NCBI RefSeq assembly: GCF_900107645.1 | Contig: NZ_FNQN01000006.1 | Span: 124,001 to 188,000, forward strand | DNA: 64,000 bases | Reading direction: 5' to 3' | DNA from: Desulfuromusa kysingii | GTDB lineage: Bacteria; Desulfobacterota; Desulfuromonadia; Desulfuromonadales; Geopsychrobacteraceae | Shown here: piece after piece, positions 17,166 to 25,907 of the stretch | Position numbering within the stretch: position 1 is the stretch's first letter | How the letters are laid out: every line of letters starts with the position of its first letter | The notes under the pieces: model-generated | Seen by the model: only the letters and a program-made list of their open reading frames with translations | Databases searched by the model: none | Told to the model about the DNA's origin: nothing | Program-made: the position numbers and the translations under genes

Positions 17166-17630
17166 CTATTGAGCGGGCTGTTTTTCGATCCGCTCTACCT
17201 TCACCCGTTGCCAACCTTTTGTTTTCATGCAGATACGAAAGAATCGATCCAGATCGTCCTGACGTTGAAAAAATTTGTAGTGACTGTAGTTGTTAAAGTA
17301 GGGATCAAACGATTTAACTTTGCCCTTATGGTGGTTGTGGCGGTTATACGGCCAATAATAACGGACGTTGTATCTGGCATAATCATAGTAATAATTGATG
17401 CTGTCAACTTCGGCTTTGGCTAGATCCCAGCACTCTTTCCGGTCTTCTTGTAACTGCATCTCATCCAACATGTTGGGATGTTGCCAAGTCCAGTAACTGT
17501 TACTGACACAACCACAAAGCAACAGCACAATGAGAATCATTAGCAGTTTGAATAAATATTGAATCCTGTGTGGCTTTCTGTGTCTCATGTTTCTATTATA
17601 ACCGATCAAATACTCGTTTGATAAGAGCAT
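17166..17630 (-). CDS. Tyr/His-rich putative lipoprotein
   Basis: Up to 154 aa. From the ATG at 17630 there is an AAAGGA just upstream; from the internal ATG at 17588 the protein begins MRHRKPHRIQYLFKLL, a more usual lipoprotein signal length, but without an SD. The hydrophobic stretch ends in LLLCGC, a lipobox-like site, so lipidation at Cys is likely. The mature part is rich in Tyr, His, Asn and Asp (DSINYYYDYARYNVRYYWPY) with Cys at ECW and ICMKTKGWQRV. No family recognised. It lies between an exporter operon and sbcDC and is transcribed against both. Confidence 0.6.
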   Translation of the reverse strand: MLLSNEYLIGYNRNMRHRKPHRIQYLFKLLMILIVLLLCGCVSNSYWTWQHPNMLDEMQLQEDRKECWDLAKAEVDSINYYYDYARYNVRYYWPYNRHNHHKGKVKSFDPYFNNYSHYKFFQRQDDLDRFFRICMKTKGWQRVKVERIEKQPAQ

Positions 17631-17682
17631 CGATCCTTTTTCTTTATGTTCATTTTATTAATTCTCAACCTGCGAGACTGAT

Positions 17683-18834
17683 ATGCGCATCCTTCATACT
17701 GCTGACTGGCACCTTGGGCGGATCTTCAACAAACGATACCTGACTGAAGATCAACGCCATATACTCAATCAATTGGAGAGTTATCTTGAAAAAACTCCCC
17801 CGGATGTTCTGATTATTGCGGGTGACATCTATGATCGCAGTATCCCGCCTGAAGAGGCTGTTAATTTGCTGGATAATTTTCTCAGTAGGGTTGTTTTACA
17901 ATTAAAAATTCCAACAATTTTGGTGGGTGGTAATCATGACGGACAGGAACGGATGAACTTTGGGTCGCGGCTGATGCAAGATGCTGGCCTCTATGTTGTT
18001 GGCAGTATTTCATTGCAGCCCGTGCAAATTTGCATTGATGACAATGATGGACCGGTCTATTTCTATCCGATACCCTATGCGACTCCGATCGGTTGCCGGG
18101 AAATTTTCCCTGATGACGAGATAAAAACCCATCATGACGGTATGGAGAGGTTGATTGAAACTATTCATCAAATACATCCAGTAAAAGAACGTAAGGTCTT
18201 GATAACCCATGCTTTTGTTGCTGGTGGTGAATCCTCAGATTCAGAACGGATGCTAGGCGTTGGCGGAGCGACAGATGTTTCTTCCTCTCTTTTCAAGGAG
18301 TTCGATTATGTCGCCCTGGGTCACCTTCATCGCCCCCAGCGGGCTGGTGCTGACAATATTCGTTATTCCGGTTCATTACTGAAATACTCCTTTTCGGAAG
18401 CGGAACATCAAAAGGGGATGACCCTTGTGACTCTTGACGCGGATGGGTTTGTTGATTATCAATTGATCAATTTTACCCCGCTGCGTGATGTCAGAAAGAT
18501 TGAAGGGAATTTCCTTGACCTGCTTGAGTCAGGGAAAATACATCCCAGTGAAGATTATTTGCAAATCATCTTACTCGACAAAGGGGCTATTCTGGATCCT
18601 TTGTCCCGTCTGCGTGAATTTTATCCCAATATCTTAGAAGTACGCCGCAAAATTCTTGATGCTGCGACCATGCCACAAGCACCTTCGCAACAGAGTGACT
18701 TTAAGGCTCGTTCTCTGGAGGATCTGTTTGCCGATTTCTATTCTCAAGTCACGGATGAGGATTTGACCGGAGAGCAGGCTCAGGTTTTTGCAAAAGTTGT
18801 GAACACAGATAAAAGCAACTTAGGAGGAAACTGA
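17683..18834 (+). CDS. sbcD: SbcD (Mre11-type) nuclease subunit
   Basis: 383 aa. All the metallophosphoesterase motifs are present in order: HTADWHLGR, IIAGDIYDRS, LVGGNHD, ITHAF and LGHLHRPQ. These bind the two Mn ions that cut DNA. The residues after ~270 form the capping and SbcC-binding region. With SbcC it forms the SbcCD complex that opens hairpins, cleaves protein-blocked ends and degrades palindromes. Stop and next start share one base (TGATG), so the two subunits are translationally coupled. Confidence 0.96.
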   Translation: MRILHTADWHLGRIFNKRYLTEDQRHILNQLESYLEKTPPDVLIIAGDIYDRSIPPEEAVNLLDNFLSRVVLQLKIPTILVGGNHDGQERMNFGSRLMQDAGLYVVGSISLQPVQICIDDNDGPVYFYPIPYATPIGCREIFPDDEIKTHHDGMERLIETIHQIHPVKERKVLITHAFVAGGESSDSERMLGVGGATDVSSSLFKEFDYVALGHLHRPQRAGADNIRYSGSLLKYSFSEAEHQKGMTLVTLDADGFVDYQLINFTPLRDVRKIEGNFLDLLESGKIHPSEDYLQIILLDKGAILDPLSRLREFYPNILEVRRKILDAATMPQAPSQQSDFKARSLEDLFADFYSQVTDEDLTGEQAQVFAKVVNTDKSNLGGN

Positions 18835-21800
18835 TGCGACCTTTAAATCTCACTCTCGTCGCTTTCGGTCCTTATGCTGGAGAGCAGGTTTTCGATTTCA
18901 CTGAACTGGGAGACCATAACCTGTTTCTCATCACCGGTAATACTGGCTCCGGCAAGACGACCATGTTTGATGCTATGAGTGTTGCTTTGTTCGGTGAGAG
19001 TTCTGCTGGCCAGAATGGGCGCCAAGCGCGGGATCTGCGCAGTGACTTTGCTCAAGCAGGCACCTTGACGGAAGTGACCTTTGATTTCAGCCTGGGGCGA
19101 GGGAAAATCTACCGCGCATACTATGCACCAGAGCAGGAACGACCCAAAAAAAAGGGTGATGGCTTGATAAAAATCAACGCTGCAGCTTCGCTTCACGCCA
19201 TCTCTCTTCAAGCCCCTCCCGAATTGTTGGCCGAAGGGGTCCGATCCACCAAAGAAAAGATTGAAAGCCTGCTGGGGCTTGATGCGCATCAGTTTCGACA
19301 AGTTGTGATGCTTGCCCAAGGACAGTTTCGTGGACTTTTGGAAGCCGATTCGCAGAGCCGAGAGAAGATATTTGAAACCCTCTTCGGCACCCAGTATTAC
19401 GCCCAGATAGAAAGAATTCTCAAAGAACAGGCTGCTGACATACAGCGACTACACCGTGAATCCCAGGGGAAGTTGCAAACAATTCTCGAAGGGACAGAGT
19501 CTGCAACTCTTCAAGAACTTAAAGATGCAGTCCTATGGCAACAAGGGCAGTTGGATCAATTGCAACAGGCCGAAAAAGCAGCTGAAGAAGTAACCCTGGT
19601 TAGACAGCAAGCGTTCGATGCCGGCAAGTCGAATAATGAAAAGATAAATCAACTTGCAACGACCCGCTTGGTTTTACAAAAACTTCAGGATCAGGCGGAC
19701 AGTTACAAGACGAAAAAGGACCATCTGCAACGCGCTGAAATGGCCGCTCATATTTTACCTTATTACCAGGGGCGAAATACGCGCCAAGTTGAAGTTTCTC
19801 AAGCCGAAGAGCGACTGAAGAAGAATCGGAGTGATGCCGCAGGAGCTAAGGTTAAACTCGAATTGGCTGTTGCAGCCATGAAGCAGATTCAGGACAAACG
19901 CCCTGCAATTGAGGAGAAAAATAGGCAACGGCTAACTCTGGAAGGGATGCAGGTAAAGCTGGAGCAATATTCGCAGTCGTGCCGGGATCTAAAAGCAGCC
20001 GAGCAACATAGAACCACCTCACGTCACAACTATTTAGAAGCAAAAAGTGATCTGGACAGCTTGCGACAGACAATGCGTGACTTTCGCCAAAAATTAGTAG
20101 AGCAACGACATAATGATCAGGATCTGGATGCTATTGAGGCTGCTGGTAAAGCGGTCAGATCCTTGATTGATACCCACAAAGACATAGATAGAATAAGGCA
20201 AGAGATCGAAGATCATCGCTCTCATGTCAATCTCGCCAGTCAAACGGTCGCAAACCGCAAAAATGAAATAAACAAAGTCAAGCAGGAGCAGAGACAGAAA
20301 CTGACGGTCTGGCTGTCAGATCAGGCCGTGCGGATAGCATCAACCTTAGAGGTAGGTCAACCTTGTCCGGTCTGCGGCTCCCTCGAACATCCTAATCCAA
20401 ACCGGCATAGTGAGCACAGTATCACTGATGAACAACTCTCTGATCTTGATGAAAAGTTAGCTCGGATTGAAGATTTGCTCGAACAGGAGCAACAGACGCT
20501 TAATCGATTGCAGGATGAACAAAGTAATCGTATGACCCGCAAAGAAACTTTGAAGCAGACCTTGGGGGATGAAAATAATATTCCTCTTGAACAATTGGTT
20601 CAGCAACGGGAAGCTCTTAAACTTTCATATCAGAAGGTCAGTGCCGGAAAAAACATCATTAAAAATCTCGAAGAGCAGGTTGATACTTTGGAACAACGCG
20701 AAGTTCAGACCGATAAAACCCTTGAACAGCTACAATCTGCCGCGCAATTGGCAGAGGCTGAAGTGACAAGACTTTCTACCATTGTTACCGCCCTTGAGCG
20801 GGATATTGCTGAACCCTATCGTCAACCAGGGGTTTTGCTTCAACAGCTTAACCACCTGACACAGCAGATCGAAGCATTTGATCATGAATTGCAACAGCAT
20901 GATGAGATACATCAGACGGCGAGTCGTCTGTATACCACAACAAAAGAGAAGGTGAATGGTGCTGAACAAGATGTGAATCGCTGTGAAACCGCATTGTCTG
21001 ATGCTTCCAGTGATTACTTCTCACGGCTTAATACGTCAACTTTTATTGATGAAGCTGACTTTCTTGCCGCGATTCTGCAAGAGGAGGCTCGATCTGAACT
21101 GAAGAGTTCGATTGAGTCATACAACGCCGCTTTAGCCCTAGCCACTGCCAACTATAAGCAGGCGGAGATGGCGGCTACAGGTATTTATCCGGTTGATCTG
21201 GAAATACTACAGCAGTCTCTGGAGGCAGCAAGTACAGAATATAATCGGTGCATCGAAGAGAAAGTCACGTTACAAACAACTTTAGAAGCACGAACAAAAG
21301 AGTTAGCAAGGGCTCAACAGGAACAAAAAGCCATTGATCGATTGGATATTGAATATCATACCCTCGGTCGAATCGCTGATGTTGCTAACGGCAATAATAA
21401 TAGAAGGACCTCCTTTCATAGATTTATACTTCAGACCTTGTTGGATGAAGTTTTGGAGGTCGCATCCAGGCGGTTATTGAAGATGACAGATCAAAAATTT
21501 TATCTGTCCCGGGATGAAGGATTGCGTGATGCGCGTAAGCAGGCGGGGCTTGATTTGATCTTAACCGATACCTTTACCGGGACCCAACGCTCGGTGAAGT
21601 CTCTCTCCGGGGGGGAAGGTTTCCTTGCGGCCTTGTCCCTTGCGCTTGGTCTTTCTGAAGTGGTTCAAGCGCATGCCGGGGGGATAAGACTTGATACCAT
21701 TTTTATAGATGAGGGTTTTGGAAGTTTAGACCCCGCTGCATTGGATCAAGTGATTGATGTTTTAAATAGCCTTTCAGGAGAGGGGCGTTTAGTCGGAATT

Positions 21801-21893
21801 ATCTCTCATGTTCCTGAGCTTAAACAACAAATTGGGGCACAACTTCAGGTGCAGCAAGGCTTAAATGGTAGCACCGCCTCTTTCCGCGTTTGA
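18834..21893 (+). CDS. sbcC: SbcC (Rad50-type) ATPase subunit
   Basis: 1019 aa, AGGAGG SD inside sbcD. The N-terminal ATPase half has Walker A GNTGSGKTT (about residue 35) and Q-loop VMLAQGQFRGLL. Two long coiled coils (~180-480 and ~540-830) flank the zinc hook CPVCGSLEHP (CxxC, near residue 510). The C-terminal half has the signature SLSGGEGFLAALSLALGLSE and Walker B TIFIDEGFGSLD. This is the complete Rad50-like layout at normal length. It clamps DNA and couples ATP hydrolysis to SbcD nuclease action. Confidence 0.96.
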   Translation: MRPLNLTLVAFGPYAGEQVFDFTELGDHNLFLITGNTGSGKTTMFDAMSVALFGESSAGQNGRQARDLRSDFAQAGTLTEVTFDFSLGRGKIYRAYYAPEQERPKKKGDGLIKINAAASLHAISLQAPPELLAEGVRSTKEKIESLLGLDAHQFRQVVMLAQGQFRGLLEADSQSREKIFETLFGTQYYAQIERILKEQAADIQRLHRESQGKLQTILEGTESATLQELKDAVLWQQGQLDQLQQAEKAAEEVTLVRQQAFDAGKSNNEKINQLATTRLVLQKLQDQADSYKTKKDHLQRAEMAAHILPYYQGRNTRQVEVSQAEERLKKNRSDAAGAKVKLELAVAAMKQIQDKRPAIEEKNRQRLTLEGMQVKLEQYSQSCRDLKAAEQHRTTSRHNYLEAKSDLDSLRQTMRDFRQKLVEQRHNDQDLDAIEAAGKAVRSLIDTHKDIDRIRQEIEDHRSHVNLASQTVANRKNEINKVKQEQRQKLTVWLSDQAVRIASTLEVGQPCPVCGSLEHPNPNRHSEHSITDEQLSDLDEKLARIEDLLEQEQQTLNRLQDEQSNRMTRKETLKQTLGDENNIPLEQLVQQREALKLSYQKVSAGKNIIKNLEEQVDTLEQREVQTDKTLEQLQSAAQLAEAEVTRLSTIVTALERDIAEPYRQPGVLLQQLNHLTQQIEAFDHELQQHDEIHQTASRLYTTTKEKVNGAEQDVNRCETALSDASSDYFSRLNTSTFIDEADFLAAILQEEARSELKSSIESYNAALALATANYKQAEMAATGIYPVDLEILQQSLEAASTEYNRCIEEKVTLQTTLEARTKELARAQQEQKAIDRLDIEYHTLGRIADVANGNNNRRTSFHRFILQTLLDEVLEVASRRLLKMTDQKFYLSRDEGLRDARKQAGLDLILTDTFTGTQRSVKSLSGGEGFLAALSLALGLSEVVQAHAGGIRLDTIFIDEGFGSLDPAALDQVIDVLNSLSGEGRLVGIISHVPELKQQIGAQLQVQQGLNGSTASFRV

Positions 21894-21911
21894 CCAAGCA
21901 CAAAAATTTGT

Positions 21912-21939
21912 TTGTTTTAAATAAAATATATTATAGAAT
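21912..21939 (+). promoter_or_regulatory. Putative promoter of the Cache-HAMP gene
   Basis: TTGTTT (21912-21917), 16 nt, then TAGAAT (21934-21939; five of six consensus bases) in the AT-rich gap after sbcC, 55 nt before the ATG. Confidence 0.4.
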
Positions 21940-21994
21940 GCTGTTTGTCTTTTTTAATTTCTGAACATAATAGCGTTTTGAGGTGGAGGAACAC

Positions 21995-23074
21995 ATGGCA
22001 AAGCAAGTTAAGATTGGTATATCGCAAAAATTACTGTTAACGCTGTTGGTGGTTGCTTTAATTCCATTTGTAAGTATTTGGTTTATAAGCTACCAGAGCA
22101 ATAGCCGTCTGACTGAAGAAAAAGTCAATCAAGAATTGACAGCTATCAATAATATCTTGACGACGCATGTTGATGATTGGGTTGATCTGAATCAACGGAT
22201 GTTGAAGCAGAACGCTTCATTAGCCGAGATGAAGTCAATGCATTCACGCTTGCAGAATCCCATCTTAGAATCAATCAGTCGCTACTATGATTGGGCTTAT
22301 CTGGTTTTTACTGTTGACCCAAAAGGCAACAATATTGGTCGGAGTGATGGCAAAAAAACGACTTATTACGGGGACCGTACATACTTTAAGCAGGTTGTTG
22401 ATGGCGACCTGTTTGGTGAACAGCTCTTGATTGGTAAAACCTCTGGCAAACCAGCGATGGTTCTTGCTACGGGGATCTATGAGTCGACAGGAGATCTTAA
22501 AGGCGTTCTAGCTCAGGCGATGACCTTAACGGACTTGTCTGCAAAGATTGTCAATAATCGGATTGGTAAGACGGGCTTCACCTTTCTCGTTGACCAAAAA
22601 GGGGAGGTTATCGCCCATCCCGATCCAGAGTTAACCCGTTCTCGGGTCGATCTGAGTAGTCACCAAGCTTTGAAAGCATTAGCTCAAGGTCAACATACTT
22701 CAATGTATGTAGATGACAGTGGCAAAAAGATTGTCGCGGTCGCAAAGAAGACGACACAAGGTTGGACGATGGTCACCCAACAGGATTATGCCGAGGCATA
22801 TCGATTGATCAAAGTAGAAAATCAGAAGGCTCTCTATCTGTTGATTGCTACCTTTGTGATCGTTTGTCTGATTGCAGTCTTATTGTCACGCAAACTAACA
22901 GCACCAATTCGTGACTTGACGGAGATCGCTGATAAATATAGTCAAGGTCAACTCGATCTTAAAATTTCTGGATTAAATCGAGGTGATGAAATCGGTCAAC
23001 TCAGTCAGGCTATCGATCGACTCGGGACCAGTATCCGCATCGCTATGAATCGCCTGCAGAAAAAGAAATCTTAG
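21995..23074 (+). CDS. Cache-HAMP membrane sensor without output domain
   Basis: 359 aa from ATG 21995, with GGAGGA at 21985-21990; a GTG at 21983 overlaps that SD. TM1 is ~residues 13-33 (LLLTLLVVALIPFVSIWFI). A periplasmic double Cache (PDC) domain spans ~35-275, with YYGDRTYFKQVVDG and the membrane-distal/proximal pattern GKTGFTFLVDQKGEVIAHPD. TM2 is ~280-300. A HAMP domain (PIRDLTEIADKYSQGQLDLKISG...DEIGQL) runs to the end at KKKS. There is no methyl-accepting, kinase or GGDEF/EAL module, and a hairpin follows the stop at once. It resembles an MCP or histidine kinase truncated after HAMP. Confidence 0.88.
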   Translation: MAKQVKIGISQKLLLTLLVVALIPFVSIWFISYQSNSRLTEEKVNQELTAINNILTTHVDDWVDLNQRMLKQNASLAEMKSMHSRLQNPILESISRYYDWAYLVFTVDPKGNNIGRSDGKKTTYYGDRTYFKQVVDGDLFGEQLLIGKTSGKPAMVLATGIYESTGDLKGVLAQAMTLTDLSAKIVNNRIGKTGFTFLVDQKGEVIAHPDPELTRSRVDLSSHQALKALAQGQHTSMYVDDSGKKIVAVAKKTTQGWTMVTQQDYAEAYRLIKVENQKALYLLIATFVIVCLIAVLLSRKLTAPIRDLTEIADKYSQGQLDLKISGLNRGDEIGQLSQAIDRLGTSIRIAMNRLQKKKS

Positions 23075-23078
23075 TGTT

Positions 23079-23114
23079 GACCTCCGGGACGGTTTATTTG
23101 CTGTCCCGGAGGTC
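23079..23114. terminator. 12-bp perfect hairpin after the sensor gene
   Basis: GACCTCCGGGAC (23079-23090), 12-nt loop, GTCCCGGAGGTC (23103-23114). GC-rich and exact, 4 nt after the stop; only a weak T-tract (CATTTTTGG) lies further on. Confidence 0.6.
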
Positions 23115-23237
23115 GTTAGCTCATTTTTGGTAGCGTTTCAGTACGCCTCTTTTACACCAGATAATTATTCCCATTAGTCATCCATCTGCTAAGATAGGGT
23201 GAGTTTCGCCAATGACATCTCCTAAAGGTTTTTCGGT

Positions 23238-25907
23238 GTGATAGATTCGCAAAAAATGATCATTGATGCCGCAGCAGATGGCGCCTTGATTCTGACTGTC
23301 AATAAACGCTTATATCGATATTTACGCGATCTTTTCGAACAAGAGATGCTAGCGAAGGGGGAGAAAGTCTGGGCAACACCTCAGATTGCCAGCTATGAAT
23401 CTTGGTTGAGTCAATCCCTGTCAGACTTGGGAGAGGGTTGGCGGCTATTATCTCAACAACAACAAAAATGTCTCTGGGAAGAGGCGATAACGATATCCTC
23501 ACATGGATCTCAGCTGGAATTATTGCAACTTTCTAAAACCGCTGAAAAAGCTCTTCAAGCGCATCAATTGCTCAACCAGTATTGTTTGACTCTCGATAAT
23601 CAGCGTCTTACGGAGGATCAACAGGCTTTTTCTCTTTGGCAGCAGCACTATAAAAAACTTTGCCTTGAACAAGAATGGCTTGATCAGAGTGACTTGCCAG
23701 CGCGAATTATTGCCGCTCTTGAGCTAGGTCAGATTCAATCACCCGAAAAAGTTTTATTGTTTGGGTTTGATCAGTTTTCCCCTAGTCTTGTTCAGTTGAT
23801 GGATTGTTTCAGAAGTTTGGGGGCTCGCTGTCAAATCGTTTCTGTCGATCCTGGAAAAAATATCAGAATCAGCCGCTTTGGTGCACGAAACAGTCGCGAT
23901 GAAATTGAATCCGCGGCCCGTTGGGTCCGGTTTCTGCTCGATAGCGGGGCCGAGTCCATTGGTGTTGTGGTTCCCGATTTACATCTGTGTCGTCGCCAGA
24001 TTGAACGGGTCTTCCGACACCAGATTGATCCCGCTTCGACCATATCTCTGGATGCTGATGATTCGGTATTCAGCCTATCTCTTGGTGGCCCTTTAGCAGA
24101 GCAGGGAGTTGTCTATGCTGCTCTGGAATTTCTATCCGTTAACCATCAAGTGACTCTGGAGCAGATCTCTTTTCTGTTACGGACTCCCTATCTTGATGGT
24201 GCACAACATGAGGCAGATCATCGTGCTCTGTTTGATAAGAGGCTTCGATCTTTTAGACAGCAGACGTTTACGTTGTCTGGGCTGATAAGTTTGCTTACAG
24301 AGAACGCAGGGTTGAAGGTATTCTCTACTCTCTTAAGAGCTTTACAAAAAAACCTGCAAAACAATGAAAAATATCTACCCGGAACTTGGGCGATCCGCTT
24401 TGCAGATGAATTGCATGCATTGGGATGGCCCGGTGAACGGTCTCTTGTCAGCAGTGAGTATCAAGCCATTAAGGTCTGGCAGGAGAAGGCTTTATCTGTT
24501 TTGGTTTCACTGGATCCGTTACTTCCGGCATTGACACGACAACGGGCTCTTAGTCTACTTCGTCGTATCAGCAGTGATATTGAATTTCAACTTGAAGGTC
24601 CTTCAGGACCGGTTCAAGTTGTTGGCTTGCTGGAATCTTCGGGTTTACAATTTGACCATCTCTGGGTCATGGGGATGGGCGAGACATCCTTGCCCGCAAG
24701 GCCACAACCAAATCCATTTATCCCTTTAAAACTTCAACAGCTCAATGATATGCCCCACTCCAGTTCTGCCCGCGAGTTGGAATTCTCTGAACAGGTGATT
24801 GCCCGCATTAAGGCTTCCAGCTCTGATATTGTCTTCAGTTATCCGCTTCGTGATGGTGATTGTGACTTGCGTCCAAGTCCATTAATACCTCTGCCAACAG
24901 TAGAAAACCAACCAGCATTGTCCCCTTTTAATGATCTGTCGTCCTTGATGCAGGCGGCTTCGGAGCCGTTACAATATTTAGATGATCAAACTGGACCGCC
25001 GCTGCGGCAAAAGCTCGTTGAAGGGGGGACCAATCTGCTTAAAGATCAAGCTCATTGCCCCTTTCGGGCATTTATCCACTGTCGTTTGCAAGCCCAGGGT
25101 TTCTCTGTCCCTGAACCAGGTATCTCACCAATCGCTCGTGGAGATCTTGTCCATTTGACGCTTGAGAATGTCTGGAAAGAGCTAAAAAATCTGGATAATT
25201 TACTTAAGTTAAGTGACCAAGAGCGGGGCGATATGGTCAAATCAAAGGTAGCTGTAACATTCAAAACCTACTTTAAGGGTCGCACTCAGCCGCCAGAGAA
25301 ACTTCTTAAACTGGAAGCGGACCGGATTGCTATTTTAATCGGAGAATGGTTGGAAAATGTAGAGATGAAGCGTGAATATTTTCAAGTTCTAGAAACTGAA
25401 AAACAGCATGTGGAGCAGATTGGGTCACTGAAAATCTCCATTCAGATTGATCGGATCGATCAGCTTGAAAATGGCCGTTGTCTTGTTATCGATTATAAAA
25501 CGGGTGTGAACCTTCACGCCGAAGACCTCCTTAGCCAGCCTCTGATTGAACCGCAATTGCCAATTTATGCTGTTGCAGACACACAATCGGTAATCGATGC
25601 TGTTGTTTTTGCGAAGGTGCGACGAGGAGAGAGTCGCTTTATTGGTATTGTCAAAGAAAAGGGGCAGCTTGGCCGGGTGCGTGATCTCCAATCCTATTCT
25701 CAGGCCAAAGAGCTAAGTATTCATGGCTGGAATGAACTGTTACTTTTCTGGCAGCAACAGCTTGAACAACTTGCTGATGATTTTGCTTCAGGCAAAGCGG
25801 TGGTTAAACCTTATGATCTGGTGAAAAGCTGTCAATATTGCGATTTATCCGGGCTCTGTCGCATCGGTGAAACTTTTTCTGTGATTGGAGGCTCGGATGA
25901 TTGCTGA
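23238..25907 (+). CDS. AddB-like PD-(D/E)XK nuclease, probable DNA repair protein
   Basis: 889 aa, GTG start with AAAGG upstream. The N-terminal two thirds look like an inactive helicase fold: there is no Walker A (the corresponding start reads ILTVNKRLYRYL). The C-terminal nuclease domain has HLTLENVW, IDRIDQ and the catalytic IDYKTG (D-x-K). An iron-sulfur staple is predicted from Cys in DQAHCPFRAF plus CQYCDLSGLC (CX2CX5C), the same spacing as in AddB. It overlaps the UvrD-type helicase by 11 nt, so they likely act as one helicase-nuclease for double-strand-end resection. It is short compared with classical AddB. Confidence 0.85.
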   Translation: MIDSQKMIIDAAADGALILTVNKRLYRYLRDLFEQEMLAKGEKVWATPQIASYESWLSQSLSDLGEGWRLLSQQQQKCLWEEAITISSHGSQLELLQLSKTAEKALQAHQLLNQYCLTLDNQRLTEDQQAFSLWQQHYKKLCLEQEWLDQSDLPARIIAALELGQIQSPEKVLLFGFDQFSPSLVQLMDCFRSLGARCQIVSVDPGKNIRISRFGARNSRDEIESAARWVRFLLDSGAESIGVVVPDLHLCRRQIERVFRHQIDPASTISLDADDSVFSLSLGGPLAEQGVVYAALEFLSVNHQVTLEQISFLLRTPYLDGAQHEADHRALFDKRLRSFRQQTFTLSGLISLLTENAGLKVFSTLLRALQKNLQNNEKYLPGTWAIRFADELHALGWPGERSLVSSEYQAIKVWQEKALSVLVSLDPLLPALTRQRALSLLRRISSDIEFQLEGPSGPVQVVGLLESSGLQFDHLWVMGMGETSLPARPQPNPFIPLKLQQLNDMPHSSSARELEFSEQVIARIKASSSDIVFSYPLRDGDCDLRPSPLIPLPTVENQPALSPFNDLSSLMQAASEPLQYLDDQTGPPLRQKLVEGGTNLLKDQAHCPFRAFIHCRLQAQGFSVPEPGISPIARGDLVHLTLENVWKELKNLDNLLKLSDQERGDMVKSKVAVTFKTYFKGRTQPPEKLLKLEADRIAILIGEWLENVEMKREYFQVLETEKQHVEQIGSLKISIQIDRIDQLENGRCLVIDYKTGVNLHAEDLLSQPLIEPQLPIYAVADTQSVIDAVVFAKVRRGESRFIGIVKEKGQLGRVRDLQSYSQAKELSIHGWNELLLFWQQQLEQLADDFASGKAVVKPYDLVKSCQYCDLSGLCRIGETFSVIGGSDDC

